Part shown: piece after piece, positions 52,127 to 62,400 of the stretch
Layout: every line of letters begins with the position of its first letter
How positions within the stretch are numbered: position 1 is the stretch's first letter
Origin: Euglena gracilis
Taxonomy: Eukaryota; Euglenida; Euglenophyceae; Euglenales
Assembly (NCBI GenBank): GCA_039621445.1
Contig: CP154957.1
Coordinates: forward strand, 15,802,947-15,866,946
Reading direction: 5' to 3'
Length of the DNA stretch: 64,000 nt
Translations under genes and position numbers: made by a program
The notes under the pieces: model-generated
Seen by the model: only the letters and a program-made list of their open reading frames with translations
Database searches by the model: none
Told to the model about the DNA's origin: nothing

Positions 52127-52395
52127 GGGCATTACCCCCCCCCTAGTCGTATGACCGGGTTCCTGCAACCTGTGACCGGGGGGGGGGGGGGTGGTCATAA
52201 CACCCCCATAACCTGCAACCTGTGACCGGGGGGTGGTCGTAAATGAGGTGGCGGTCATAGGTAAGGTGGTGTTAAATTTTTCGCAACCTGCAACCTGTGA
52301 CCGGGGGGGGGGGGTGGTCATAACACCCCCATGACCTGCAACCTGTGACCGGGGGGGGGTCGTAAATGAGGGGTGGTCGTACGACTAGGGGGGGG
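52127..52395. mobile_element. TCGTACGAC-ended element, longer copy
   Basis: A C-run plus TAGTCGTATGACCGGGTTCC at the left and GGTCGTACGACTAGGGGGGG at the right are inverted repeats. The interior repeats AACCTGCAACCTGTGACCGG four times, each followed by a G-run and GGTCRTAA. It is related to 21,487-21,610, with more modules. Confidence 0.7.
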
Positions 52396-52475
52396 GGGGG
52401 GTAATATGGGGACAGTGGGGAGGGGTGTGGATGGGGGGGCAGGGTTGTTTAAGAGGGGGGGGGGGGGGGGGGGGG

Positions 52476-52515
<40 letters not shown>

Positions 52516-52534
52516 GGGGTGTGGATGGGGGGGG

Positions 52535-52807
52535 CAGGGGTTGTCTTAAAAACGGGGGGGCGAGGGGGGGGCCCCCCCCCCCAGGGGGGGGGGGTGCCCC
52601 CCCACACCAGGGGGGGGGGGTCCCGTGGGACACAAAAAAAAAAATGGCCGAAAATCGCGAAAAATGCTAAAAATAGCATTTTTTCGGCGCCTGCGGCGCC
52701 GAAAAGTATATCCCACCCCCCCCCCCCGGGGGGGGGGGGCTCGGCCGGACCCACCCACACTACCCCCCCCCCCCCCCCCCGGGGTCCCCGACTAAAAAAA
52801 ACCCCTG
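52535..52807. mobile_element. hAT-like MITE, family CAGGGGTTTTT, copy 3 (273 bp)
   Basis: Ends CAGGGGTTGTCTTAAAAAC and inverted CAGGGGTTTTTTTTAGTCGG. It is inserted in a G-run, so the flanking 8-mers are all G and uninformative. The interior has AATCGCGAAAAATGCTAAAA, ATAGCATTTTTTCGGCGCC and TGCGGCGCCGAAAAGTATAT. Confidence 0.75.
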
Positions 52808-53267
52808 GGGGGGGGGTTGGGCGTCAAACCGTAAAAAAAATTTTCTCTTTTTTTCAGACGTGGCCCACATACAAAATTGGTTGCAAGGTATCCAGCCTCC
52901 GCGGAGGCTCCAAGGAAACCAGCCTCCGCGGAGGTTCCAAGGCAACCAGCCTCCGCAGAGGCTCCTCGAAGGCTAAGGGACCCAAAACTTAGGATTCCAC
53001 ATTTGCTGGGACCCACCACTGCGCATCATGCAAAGCCGGGACGCAGTGCTTTTCAAATGTTTTTCAAACATTTGGGGTTCTGTGGTCACCGTAAAAAAAA
53101 ATTCAATAAAAAACAAAAAAATATTTTTTGTTTGTGATTTTTTAAAAGAAACAAAAAACGCCAGCTAGGGGGGTCCACCCCCCATCCTATGTACCAAACA
53201 GGCTGTTTTTTTTTACCAACCCGGGGGGGACTACCCTACCCCCCCCCGGGAGGTCGGATTTCAGCCT

Positions 53268-53766
53268 GTGCCCAGGCACATTCCTTTGAAAATAGGCCAT
53301 TTTTGGCTCCCCGGCGCCGGGGTCTGTGCTAGGGCACATTTGGCCGTGTGCCCTACCGCCCGCCCAGGCAGGCACCCCCCCCCCCCCCCCGGGTGGGTCG
53401 GCACCCGACTGAAATACGGCCTGGTACCAAACCAAACTTTTCCACCTAAAATTCATGAAGAAAAAAAAACTTTTTCCGGAAGAAAGTGTTGCTTTTCAAG
53501 AAACCTCACCAACCTGTCAAAAATGATTTCCCAACATTCAGAAAAAAGCTGCGTGGTTCATCACCAGGTGACCTGGGGCACAAAATGGATGATATCATCT
53601 GGTTTTGACGAATCACAGATCGTTCTGGTTGACGAACGTGCAATGTCGTTCACTCAAAAGGCCTGTTTCAGACCCTTCTGTTTTGTGAAACCTGACAAAA
53701 GCAAATTCCTGTTTTCCGGGGTTTCAAACAACCCGGTTTGTTATTCTAAAAGATGTGGCCCGGGTG
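53268..53766 (+). CDS. Protein-like frame, unknown
   Basis: From about 53,480 the frame encodes a natural-looking sequence: MISQHSEKSCVVHHQVTWGT, GFDESQIVLVDERAMSFTQK and RPFCFVKPDKSKFLFSGVSN. It ends a few codons inside the element at 53,767, so its 3' side is cut by that insertion. On the far side of the element, 54,291 onward, no clear continuation is seen. The 5' part of the frame is Pro-rich over C-runs and doubtful. Confidence 0.35.
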
Positions 53767-54282
53767 CAGGGATGGATGGGAAGCCTTGAGGGGGGGGGGC
53801 GGACCCCCCCTCCCAACACGGAGGGGGGGGGGTGGGTCGGACCCCCCCTCCTACCTCGAAACTGAGGGGGGGGGGCCGAAATTTTTTCGACTTCATGGAC
53901 GGGCAAAGGGCCGGAAATCGGGTCGGAATCGGTCAAAAAACCCTGATTTTTCTTTGAAAATCGATCCAAAAATGCTCATTTTTTGAATTTTTTTGAACAT
54001 GTTTTTGGGGGAAAACACCAACACATCAAAAAAATGGGCAATATGTCCAAAAGTCAGCAAAAGGGGTGTTTTTGCTCATTTTCTGAAATTTTTCTGAAGA
54101 AAATTTTCTGCTATTTTTGGCACCTGTCAAGGAGGGGGGGTGGGGGGTCCGGACCGCCCCCCCCACATCTAGGGGGTGGTCCGGACCCCCCCCCCTACCA
54201 CCTTACCCCCCCAAGGGGGGGGGGGGGTCGGGACCCCCCCTACCACCTACCTCAATACCAAAGGGCTTCCCATCCATCCCTG
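53767..54282. mobile_element. hAT-like non-autonomous element, CAGGGATGGATGGGAAGC family (516 bp)
   Basis: The left end CAGGGATGGATGGGAAGCC is repeated inverted at the right (GGGCTTCCCATCCATCCCTG), 18 of 19 matching. The flanking duplication CCCGGGTG is perfect (53,759-53,766 and 54,283-54,290). Inside are poly-C/G blocks and an AT-rich middle ending in GGGCAATATGTCCAAAAGTC, shared with 41,657-42,310. No transposase. Confidence 0.9.
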
Positions 54283-54290
54283 CCCGGGTG

Positions 54291-54880
54291 GCATTTCCCC
54301 CTCCCCCTCATTGGCCAAAGAAGGGGGTGCAGCCTGCCAAGAGGCGGTGTTTATACAACCAATTTACCCTTAAAATGTTTATGCATCTGCACCTCACAAC
54401 CGAATGCAAATAAAGAGTTCGTAGAGGTCTGGTCTGCTCCTTGCAATCTTTTCCATCCACCCAGAAAAACTTCACCAGTCTCACACAGAAGTGTCCACGG
54501 GGGCTCAACGAAAATGTCTCTGGGGGTCTAAATTTCTCGTCCATAAGGGATCAAAAATTGCGTCCGGGGGGGGGGGGATCCTCGGGAATGTGTCCGTGAG
54601 GGACAACAAAAGCTGGCCGGGAGGGATCTTCATTTTGTCCGCAATTCCTTATGGGTGTCCACTAGCTGTAAACGTCCCATTCCTTCGCCTCTTTTGTGTT
54701 TTTGTCACTCCCAGGGAGGAAGGTCCCGGGGGTTTCGAGGTGCAGAGCGCATTTCCAGACCCCCTAAAAATGCCATTTTTTGCCAATGTCCCACACCCCC
54801 CAAAAAACAAAATTTGCTCGTTTTTTTGCGCTCTCTTGTCGCGGTGTCTTTAAACTCCCCGGCGTCACACAGCCAGAATA
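54291..54880. other. Unassigned stretch with GTCC-GGGGG phrases
   Basis: Phrases such as GTCCACGGGGGCTC, GTCTCTGGGGGTCT, GTCCGGGGGGGGGG and GTCCGTGAGGGAC recur every 30-50 bp at 54,490-54,610, and similar phrases occur at 50,635-50,760. No gene was recognised. Confidence 0.35.
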
Positions 54881-54884
54881 AAAA

Positions 54885-54975
54885 ATTCATTTGTGTTCTT
54901 TTGCAAATGAACACGAATGAACACAATTCATTTGTGTGCATTTGTGTTCACTGCGCAAATGAACACACAAAAACA
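54885..54975. repeat. Paired palindromes ATTTGTGTTC..GAACAC
   Basis: CATTTGTGTTCTTTTGCAAATGAACAC and CATTTGTGTTCACTGCGCAAATGAACAC are two imperfect hairpins in tandem. They are comparable in design to the TTTGCGC modules at 25.5-28.5 kb. Confidence 0.65.
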
Positions 54976-55011
54976 CAAAAAAGCTTAAGTGCGAATAAGG
55001 CCATCCAAGAC

Positions 55012-55165
55012 CACACCATTGCTTAGCGACCCCCGAGGGGGGGGGGTCACTTTCCACTCTGAAAAAACCAGTCAGTCACTTTTTTCGAAAAAACCAGTTA
55101 GTTACTTTACCCCTGGGGGGGGATCGGCCACTCTTCTCGAAAACCTGCCCGCCCCCGAAGGTGGG
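55012..55165. mobile_element. Shortened member of the CA..CCATTGCTTA family
   Basis: The left end CACACCATTGCTTAGCGACCC and two AACCAGTCAGTCAC-like words match 49,572-49,690. The right half is shortened and ends near GTGTTAAGTGAATCTAT, which is itself repeated at 55,201-55,217. No clean target duplication. Confidence 0.6.
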
Positions 55166-55271
55166 GTTACCCAGGTGTTAAGTGAATCTATGGGGCGCAC
55201 GTGTTAGGTGAATCTATCCCCCCCCAACTGAAACCCTTGCGAGTTCAGCCCTATTTAATTAAAAACAACCT

Positions 55272-55541
55272 GTGGCATTCTCCACCAAAAAGGCATTACA
55301 CAGCATCATCTTGACCAAGATGGTTTCCTCCAGCCTGCCAGCACCAATCAGAGGTCGCTCGAAGGCTGCTTTGGTAAGACTGCAAATCCTTGAACCACAA
55401 AATTCGCACCGGATAACCCAGGAAATACGAGAGAGGTTTCAGCTGCCATTCAACCCCAAAAAAGCCTTGTCCGAGGCCAGAAAGCAACTGGGCGAAATTG
55501 GCAGGATGATCTTCACATCTGAAAGAGAAAAAGAAACATAA
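55272..55541 (+). CDS. Short basic protein, unknown
   Basis: The 89-codon frame has natural, Lys/Arg-rich, helical composition: MAFSTKKALHSIILTKMVSS, GRSKAALVRLQILEPQNSHR, QEIRERFQLPFNPKKALSEA and KQLGEIGRMIFTSEREKET. It starts at an ATG and stops before an A-rich stretch. The surrounding DNA (55,240-55,560) is unique and of normal composition. It could be a small gene or a retroelement Gag piece. No family was recognised. Confidence 0.45.
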   Translation: MAFSTKKALHSIILTKMVSSSLPAPIRGRSKAALVRLQILEPQNSHRITQEIRERFQLPFNPKKALSEARKQLGEIGRMIFTSEREKET

Positions 55542-56790
55542 TGAACAAACGACACTGTGACAAAGAAATGATCAGAAACAGTCAATTGCACAACATTCTA
55601 GAGGGAGAATAAAACAACAACAAAAAAAACAATGAAAAAAAACCAACAGTTCACGAAATAACAACAAAGACAGGGGAAAGTGATACCAGAGGCTTCAGAT
55701 ATCGGATATCAGAGAGGAAAATACGCAGTAGTTGCTCATTTTCCCTGTTCTCCGTGAACCTTTAATCTAGGTACTCTCATATTTTCTGAAAGTATGACAA
55801 CAATTTATGCCACCGATGGTAAGACTTTTGCGCACTCAAGATCTGGCAAACCCGGTAACCCCCAAACGTAAGCAACAATTGAGCAACCCCCAACTTTAAC
55901 AACCCCTGGGGACCAGTGCAAATCCAAATTTCACAAAATGAATGCAAGGTAAATGGAAAAAAAATCTCCAGCATCAGCAACGAAACCACATTTCACAAAA
56001 TGTATGCAAGGTAAATGGAAAAAAAATCTCCAGCATCAGCAACGAAACCACCCAAATTTACAATTGCTGCCGACTGCTTTGGACTCAAATACATGCACTC
56101 ACCAAAAAAAAATGGGCCATCCCTTCCTTCATTGGAAAAAGAAATATTTTTTGTTGACAATTTTAATGTTGAGCAACCCGGCCTATCCAGCGAAACCCAA
56201 ATTTAAGCAACCCCTGGCCAGGGCTGTACGAGAAGGCCTGACGGGAGGGGGGTTGACACCCCACCACCCTCCACAGCACCCGCTCAAAGAAAAATTCCTT
56301 CGAAGGCACCAAAGAAAAAATTTTGATTGAAAATTGGCGCCCCCCCCCCGTACGGGAATACGGGAAAGCCTGTGGGAGGGGGGGGGGTCGGATCCCACCA
56401 CCCAACGCGATAGGAGGGGGGAATCAATCCCGTCCACACCCACCAACCAGAAGGTTGCGAGGATTCTAGGGATTCCGAGAACACCCCTGCCTTGGGCTGA
56501 TGAGGTGAAGACCGAAATTAAGCAGCGCGATAATTGATTTTGTGAGGGGGTTCCGTTTCTGCATTTCCTTTGTCCACTGCACACAAACACCCAGCTTAGG
56601 AATAAATGGTTGAGCACTTTGACTAAGAAAACAAACATAAAAACATGAAATGCCATTCACCTCGTGGCAATAATAAGACAACGTCACAAGAGATTAATAT
56701 GCTGAATTGGTCTCTGAAAAAGGTGTCAGGTCAGCAAGCCGCTCAAACACCCCAATCACACAGCAAAGAAAAGCTCTGCCAACCTGCGAA
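55542..56790. other. AT-rich unique sequence before the array
   Basis: No firm gene. GCAACCCC..CAACTTTAACAACCCC words recur at 55,870-55,910 and 56,172-56,215. One poly-G block lies at 56,376-56,388. An open frame from 56,707 joins the array in frame. Confidence 0.4.
55936..56056. repeat. 62-bp tandem duplication
   Basis: TTTCACAAAATGAATGCAAG to AGCAACGAAACCAC occurs twice in a row with one substitution, so it is a recent event. Confidence 0.95.
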
Positions 56791-59469
56791 AAACAGGGCA
56801 TAACGGGTCAGCCGGCGATACCACATCAGTGGGCCTCAGCAACGCATGAGAGTAACAACGTCGTCATCCCCAAAGTGCGCGGCTCTACGCGTTCCTCCCC
56901 CACTCCCATGGCTGTTCGGCAACGAGGGTTCCAAGCCGTAGCCAGCTGGCCAAAGCTTCCGAGCACTGGGAACAGGGCACGTGACCACCCCATCTCGTCA
57001 CACCCCCATCTGGCTCCGGGTGTTGACCCACGCAGCCATGTCACAGAGGGGCTGCTGGACGATCCCCGAAGCGGACGTTGCACCACAGAAATGCCACCAA
57101 AGAGGGAAGGACATCACTGGCGCCAGGCCCATAAGCCCCCGTGCCACCGCCCTCCCCAAAAACCAGTCCGGCCAATGCTGGGCCAGATGGCCAACGGACC
57201 CCAGTGCACGGCACTGCTGAGAAAACACCCATCGCAGCCACACCAGCCCTGTGGCCTCCTCCAGGGTGGGGTGCAAGCGGTGAGCCGGTTTTCTGGTGCC
57301 CGCAAGCCATCCCTCGCCACAGCCCACAACACCACATGCCATGGAACATGCCCTGCCCACCAGCCACCCAGCGGTCGGGAGGGGATAACGGGTCAGCTGG
57401 CGATACCACATCAGTGGGCCTCAGCAACGCATGAGAGTAACAATGTCGTCATCCCCAAAGTGTGCGGCTCTACGCGTTCCTCCCCCACTCCCATGGCTGT
57501 TCGGCAACGAGGGTTCCAAGCCGTAGCCAGCTGGCCAAAGCTTCCGAGCACTGGGAACAGGGCACGTGACCACCCCATCTCGTCACACCCCCATCTGGCT
57601 CCGGGTGTTGACCCACGCAGCCATGTCACAGAGGGGCTGCTGGACGATCCCCGAAGCGGACGTTGCACCACAGAAATGCCACCAAAGAGGGAAGGACATC
57701 ACTGGCGCCAGGCCCATAAGCCCCCGTGCCACCGCCCTCCCCAAAAACCAGTCCGGCCAATGCTGGGCCAGATGGCCAACGGACCCCAGTGCACGGCACT
57801 GCTGAGAATACACCCATCGCAGCCACTCCAGCCCTGTGGCCTCCTCCAGGGTGGGGTGCAAGCGACGAGCCGGTTTTCTGGTGCCCGCAAGCCATCCCTC
57901 GCCACAGCCCACAACACCACATGCCATGGAAGATGCCCTGCCCACCAGCCACCCAGCGGTCGGGAGGGGATAACGGGTCAGCTGGCGATACCACATCAGT
58001 GGGCCTCAGCAACGCATGAGAGTAACAATGTCGTCATCCCCAAAGTGTGCGGCTCTACGCGTTCCTCCCCCACTCCCATGGCTGTTCGGCAACGAGGGTT
58101 CCAAGCCGTAGCCAGCTGGCCAAAGCTTCCGAGCACTGGGAACAGGGCACGTGACCACCCCGTCTCGTCACACCCCCATCTGGCTCCGGGTGTTGACCCA
58201 CGCAGCCATGTCACAGAGGGGTTGCTGGACGATCCCCGAAGCGGACATTGCACCACAGAAATGCCACCAAAGAGGGAAGGACATCACTGGCGCCAGGCCC
58301 ATAAGCCCCCGTGCCACCGCCCTCCCCAAAAACCAGTCCGGCCAATGCTGGGCCAGATGGCCAACGGACCCCAGTGCACGGCACTGCTGAGAAAACACCC
58401 ATCGCAGCCACACCAGCCCTGTGGCCTCCTCCAGGGTGGGGTGCAAGCGACGAGCCGGTTTTCTGGTGCCCGCAAGCCATCCCTCGCCACAGCCCACAAC
58501 ACCACATGCCATGGAAGATGCCCTGCCCACCAGCCACCCAGCGGTCGGGAGGGGATAACGGGTCAGCTGGCGATACCACATCAGTGGGCCTCAGCAACGC
58601 ATGAGAGTAACAATGTCGTCATCCCCAAAGTGTGCGGCTCTACGCGTTCCTCCCCCACTCCCATGGCTGTTGGGCAACGAGGGTTCCAAGCCGTAGCCAG
58701 CTGGCCAAAGCTTCCGAGCACTGGGAACAGGGCACGTGACCACCCCGTCTCGTCACACCCCCATCTGGCTCCGGGTGTTGACCCAAGCCATGTCACAGAG
58801 GGGCTGCTGGACGATCCCCGAAGCGGACGTTGCACCACAGAAATGCCACCAAAGAGGGAAGGACATCACTGGCGCCAGGCCCATAAGCCCCCGTGCCACC
58901 GCCCTCCCCAAAAACCAGTCCGGCCAATGCTGGGCCAGATGGCCAACGGACCCCAGTGCACGGCACTGCTGAGAAAACACCCATCGCAGCCACTCCAGCC
59001 CTGTGGCCTCCTCCAGGGTGGGGTGCAAGCGACGAGCCGGTTTTCTGGTGCCCGCAAGCCATCCCTCGCCACAGCCCACAACACCACATGCCATGGAAGA
59101 TGCCCTGCCCACCAGCCACCCAGCGGTCGGGAGGGGATAACGGGTCAGCTGGCGATACCACATCAGTGGGCCTCAGCAACGCATGAGAGTAACAATGTCG
59201 TCATCCCCAAAGTGTGCGGCTCTACGCGTTCCTCCCCCACTCCCATGGCTGTTCGGCAACGAGGGTTCCAAGCCGTCGCCAGCTGGCCAAAGCTTCCGAG
59301 CACTGGGAACAGGGCACGTGACCACCCCGTCTCGTCACACCCCCATCTGGCTCCGGGTGTTGACCCACGCAGCCATGTCACAGAGGCTGCAGGACGATCC
59401 CCGAAGTGGACGTTGCACCACAGAAATGCCACCAAAGAGGGAAGGACATCACTGGCGCCAGGCCCATAA
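56707..59469 (+). CDS. Long open frame across 4.5 array units (920 codons), status uncertain
   Basis: Because 585 is 195 codons, one plus-strand frame repeats the same protein sequence in each unit. Each 195-residue unit contains TGQLAIPHQWASATHESNNV, SSPTPMAVRQRGFQAVASWP, HVTEGLLDDPRSGRCTTEMP, REGHHWRQAHKPPCHRPPQK, QMANGPQCTALLRKHPSQP and GARKPSLATAHNTTCHG. It is rich in Pro, His, Ser and Arg, with Cys at five positions, no transmembrane stretch and no known fold. A 3-bp deletion in copy 4 keeps the frame; a 2-bp deletion in copy 5 (about 59,392) breaks it. The other five frames are closed at least once per unit. Either this is a real repeat protein or a chance open frame in a satellite. Confidence 0.4.
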   Translation: MVSEKGVRSASRSNTPITQQRKALPTCEKQGITGQPAIPHQWASATHESNNVVIPKVRGSTRSSPTPMAVRQRGFQAVASWPKLPSTGNRARDHPISSHPHLAPGVDPRSHVTEGLLDDPRSGRCTTEMPPKREGHHWRQAHKPPCHRPPQKPVRPMLGQMANGPQCTALLRKHPSQPHQPCGLLQGGVQAVSRFSGARKPSLATAHNTTCHGTCPAHQPPSGREGITGQLAIPHQWASATHESNNVVIPKVCGSTRSSPTPMAVRQRGFQAVASWPKLPSTGNRARDHPISSHPHLAPGVDPRSHVTEGLLDDPRSGRCTTEMPPKREGHHWRQAHKPPCHRPPQKPVRPMLGQMANGPQCTALLRIHPSQPLQPCGLLQGGVQATSRFSGARKPSLATAHNTTCHGRCPAHQPPSGREGITGQLAIPHQWASATHESNNVVIPKVCGSTRSSPTPMAVRQRGFQAVASWPKLPSTGNRARDHPVSSHPHLAPGVDPRSHVTEGLLDDPRSGHCTTEMPPKREGHHWRQAHKPPCHRPPQKPVRPMLGQMANGPQCTALLRKHPSQPHQPCGLLQGGVQATSRFSGARKPSLATAHNTTCHGRCPAHQPPSGREGITGQLAIPHQWASATHESNNVVIPKVCGSTRSSPTPMAVGQRGFQAVASWPKLPSTGNRARDHPVSSHPHLAPGVDPSHVTEGLLDDPRSGRCTTEMPPKREGHHWRQAHKPPCHRPPQKPVRPMLGQMANGPQCTALLRKHPSQPLQPCGLLQGGVQATSRFSGARKPSLATAHNTTCHGRCPAHQPPSGREGITGQLAIPHQWASATHESNNVVIPKVCGSTRSSPTPMAVRQRGFQAVASWPKLPSTGNRARDHPVSSHPHLAPGVDPRSHVTEAAGRSPKWTLHHRNATKEGRTSLAPGP

Positions 59470-62400
59470 GCCCCCGTGCCACCGCCCTCCCCAAAAACCA
59501 GTCCGGCCAATGCTGGGCCAGATGGCAAACGGACCCAGTGCACGGCACTGCTGAGAAAACACCCATCGCAGCCACTCCAGCCCTGTGGCCTCCTCCAGGG
59601 TGGGGTGCAAGCGGTGAGCCGGTTTTCTGGTGCCCGCAAGCCATCCCTCGCCACAGCCCACAACACCACATGCCATGGAACATGCCCTGCCCACCAGCCA
59701 CCCAGCGGTCGGGAGGGGACAACGGGTCAGCTGGCGATACCACATCAGTGGGCCTCAGCACCGCATGAGAGTAACAATGTCGTCATCCCCAAAGTGTGCG
59801 GCTCTACGCGTTCCTCCCCCACTCCCATGGCTGTTCGGCAACGAGGGTTCCAAGCCGTAGCCAGCTGGCCAAAGCTTCCGAGCACTGGGAACAGGGCACG
59901 TGACCACCCCATCTCGTCACACCCCCATCTGGCTCCGGGTGTTGACCCACGCAGCCATGTCACAGAGGGGCTGCTGGACGATCCCCGAAGCGGACGTTGC
60001 ACCACAGAAATGCCACCAAAGAGGGAAGGACATCACTGGCGCCAGGCCCATAAGCCGCCGTGCGACCGGCCTCCCGAAAAAGCCGTCCGGCCAATGCTGG
60101 GCCAGATGGCCAACGGACCCCAGTGCACGGCACTGCTGAGAAAACACCCATCGCAGCCACTCCAGCCCTGTGGCCTCCTCCAGGGTGGGGTGCAAGCGAC
60201 GAGCCGGTTTTCTGGTGCCCGCAAGCCATCCCTCGCACAGCCCACAACACCACATGCCATGGAACATGCCCTGCCCACCAGCCACCCAGCGGTCGGGAGG
60301 GGATAACGGGTCAGCTGGCGATACCACATCAGTGGGCCTCAGCAACGCATGAGAGTAACAATGTCGTCATCCCCAAAGTGTGCGGCTCTACGTTCCTCCC
60401 CACTCCCATGGCTGTTCGGCAACGAGGGTTCCAAGCCGTAGCCAGCTGGCCAAAGCTTCCAAGCACTGGGAACAGGGCACGTGACCACCCCATCTCGTCA
60501 CACCCCCATCTGGCTCCGGGTGTTGACCCACGCAGCCATGTCACAGAGGGGCTGCTGGACGATCCCCGAAGCGGACATTGCACCACAGAAATGCCACCAA
60601 AGAGGGAAGGACATCACTGGCGCCAGGCCCATAAGCCCCCGTGCCACCGCCCTCCCCAAACACCAGTCCGGCCAATGCTGGGCCAGATGGCCAACGGACC
60701 CCAGTGCACGGCACTGCTGAGAAACACCCATCGCGCAGCCACTCCAGCCCTGTGGCCTCCTCCAGGGTGGGGTGCAAGCGGTGAGCCGGTTTTCTGGTGC
60801 CCGCAAGCCATCCCTCGCCACAGCCCACAACACCACATGCCATGGAACATGCCCTGCCCACCAGCCACCCAGCGGTCGGGAGGGGATAACGGGTCAGCTG
60901 GCGATACCACATCAGTGGGCCTCAGCAACGCATGAGAGTAACAATGTCGTCATCCCCAAAGTGTGCGGCTCTACGCGTTCCTCCCCCACTCCCATGGCTG
61001 TTCGGCAACGAGGGTTCCAAGCCGTAGCCAGCTGGCCAAAGCTTCCGAGCACTGGGAACAGGGCACGTGACCACCCCATCTCGTCACACCCCCATCTGGC
61101 TCCGGGTGTTGACCCACGCAGCCATGTCACAGAGGGGCTGCTGGACGATCCCCGAAGCGGACGTTGCACCACAGAAATGCCACCAAAGAGGGAAGGACAT
61201 CACTGGCGCCAGGCCCATAAGCCCCCGTGCCACCGCCCTCCCCAAAAAACCAGTCCGGCCAATGCTGGGCCAGATGGCCAACGGACCCCAGTGCACGGCA
61301 CTGCTGAGAAAACACCCATCGCAGCCACTCCAGCCCTGTGGCCTCCTCCAGGGTGGGGTGCAAGCGGTGAGCCGGTTTTCTGGTGCCCGCAAGCCATCCC
61401 TCGCCACAGCCCACAACACCACATGCCATGGAACATGCCCTGCCCACCAGCCACCCAGCGGTCGGGAGGGGATAACGGGTCAGCTGGCGATACCACATCA
61501 GTGGGCCTCAGCAACGCATGAGAGTAACAATGTCGTCATCCCCAAAGTGTGCGGCTCTACGCGTTCCTCCCCCACTCCCATGGCTGTTCGGCAACGAGGG
61601 TTCCAAGCCGTAGCCAGCTGGCCAAAGCTTCCGAGCACTGGGAACAGGGCACGTGACCACCCCATCTCGTCACACCCCCATCTGGCTCCGGGTGTTGACC
61701 CACGCAGCCATGTCACAGAGGGGCTGCTGGACGATCCCCGAAGCGGACGTTGCACCACAGAAATGCCACCAAAGAGGGAAGGACATCACTGGCGCCAGGC
61801 CCATAAGCCCCCGTGCCACCGCCCTCCCCAAAAACCAGTCCGGCCAATGCTGGGCCAGATGGCCAACGGACCCCAGTGCACGGCACTGCTGAGAAAACAC
61901 CCATCGCAGCCACTCCAGCCCTGTGGCCTCCTCCAGGGTGGGGTGCAAGCGGTGAGCCGGTTTTCTGGTGCCCGCAAGCCATCCCTCGCCACAGCCCACA
62001 ACACCACATGCCATGGAACATGCCCTGCCCACCAGCCACCCAGCGGTCGGGAGGGGATAACGGGTCAGCTGGCGATACCACATCAGTGGGCCTCAGCAAC
62101 GCATGAGAGTAACAATGTCGTCATCCCCAAAGTGTGCGGCTCTACGCGTTCCTCCCCCACTCCCATGGCTGTTCGGCAACGAGGGTTCCAAGCCGTAGCC
62201 AGCTGGCCAAAGCTTCCGAGCACTGGGAACAGGGCACGTGACCACCCCATCTCGTCACACCCCCATCTGGCTCCGGGTGTTGACCCACGCAGCCATGTCA
62301 CAGAGGGGCTGCTGGACGATCCCCGAAGCGGACGTTGCACCACAGAAATGCCACCAAAGAGGGAAGGACATCACTGGCGCCAGGCCCATAAGCCCCCGTG

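Larger units (their letters stand above)
51144..53016. mobile_element. Large inverted-repeat element with GCCTCCGCGGAGGC arrays
   Basis: The ends match in inversion: CACTGCGGGGTCTACCGCAA then AAGTGGAATCCTAACTTTTT at the left, and the complement of AAATGTGGAATCCTAAGTTT with CAGTGGTGGGTCCC at the right. Just inside each end is a cluster of the palindrome GCCTCCGCGGAGGC (51,187-51,300 and 52,896-52,972), tandem with a period of about 28 bp on the right. The interior carries a nested TCGTACGAC element and a nested CAGGGG MITE. Two short words, GGCGGACATGGCGT and GACTGCCGCCT, repeat in 51,475-51,960. No transposase was recognised. Confidence 0.6.

Noticed and set aside
52425-52633. Poly-Gly/poly-Pro frames at the long G-run
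   Set aside because: Homopolymer of about 70 G with a few interruptions; the length may be a sequencing artefact.
56920-56950. GGTTCCAAGCC in the 585-bp unit as a polymerase III B box
   Set aside because: It departs from the consensus at two positions, and no A box at proper distance or cloverleaf could be drawn.
56935-56960. CCGTAGCCAGCTGGCCAAAG in each 585-bp unit resembles the start of the dinoflagellate spliced leader (CCGTAGCCA...)
   Set aside because: Only the first nine bases agree well and the rest differs at several positions. That leader is nearly invariant, and no GT donor or Sm-like site follows. Treated as coincidence.
57041-57427. Minus-strand 128-codon frames in every 585-bp unit
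   Set aside because: They are closed in each unit, so they do not extend across the array. Kept only as antisense shadows of the plus-strand frame.
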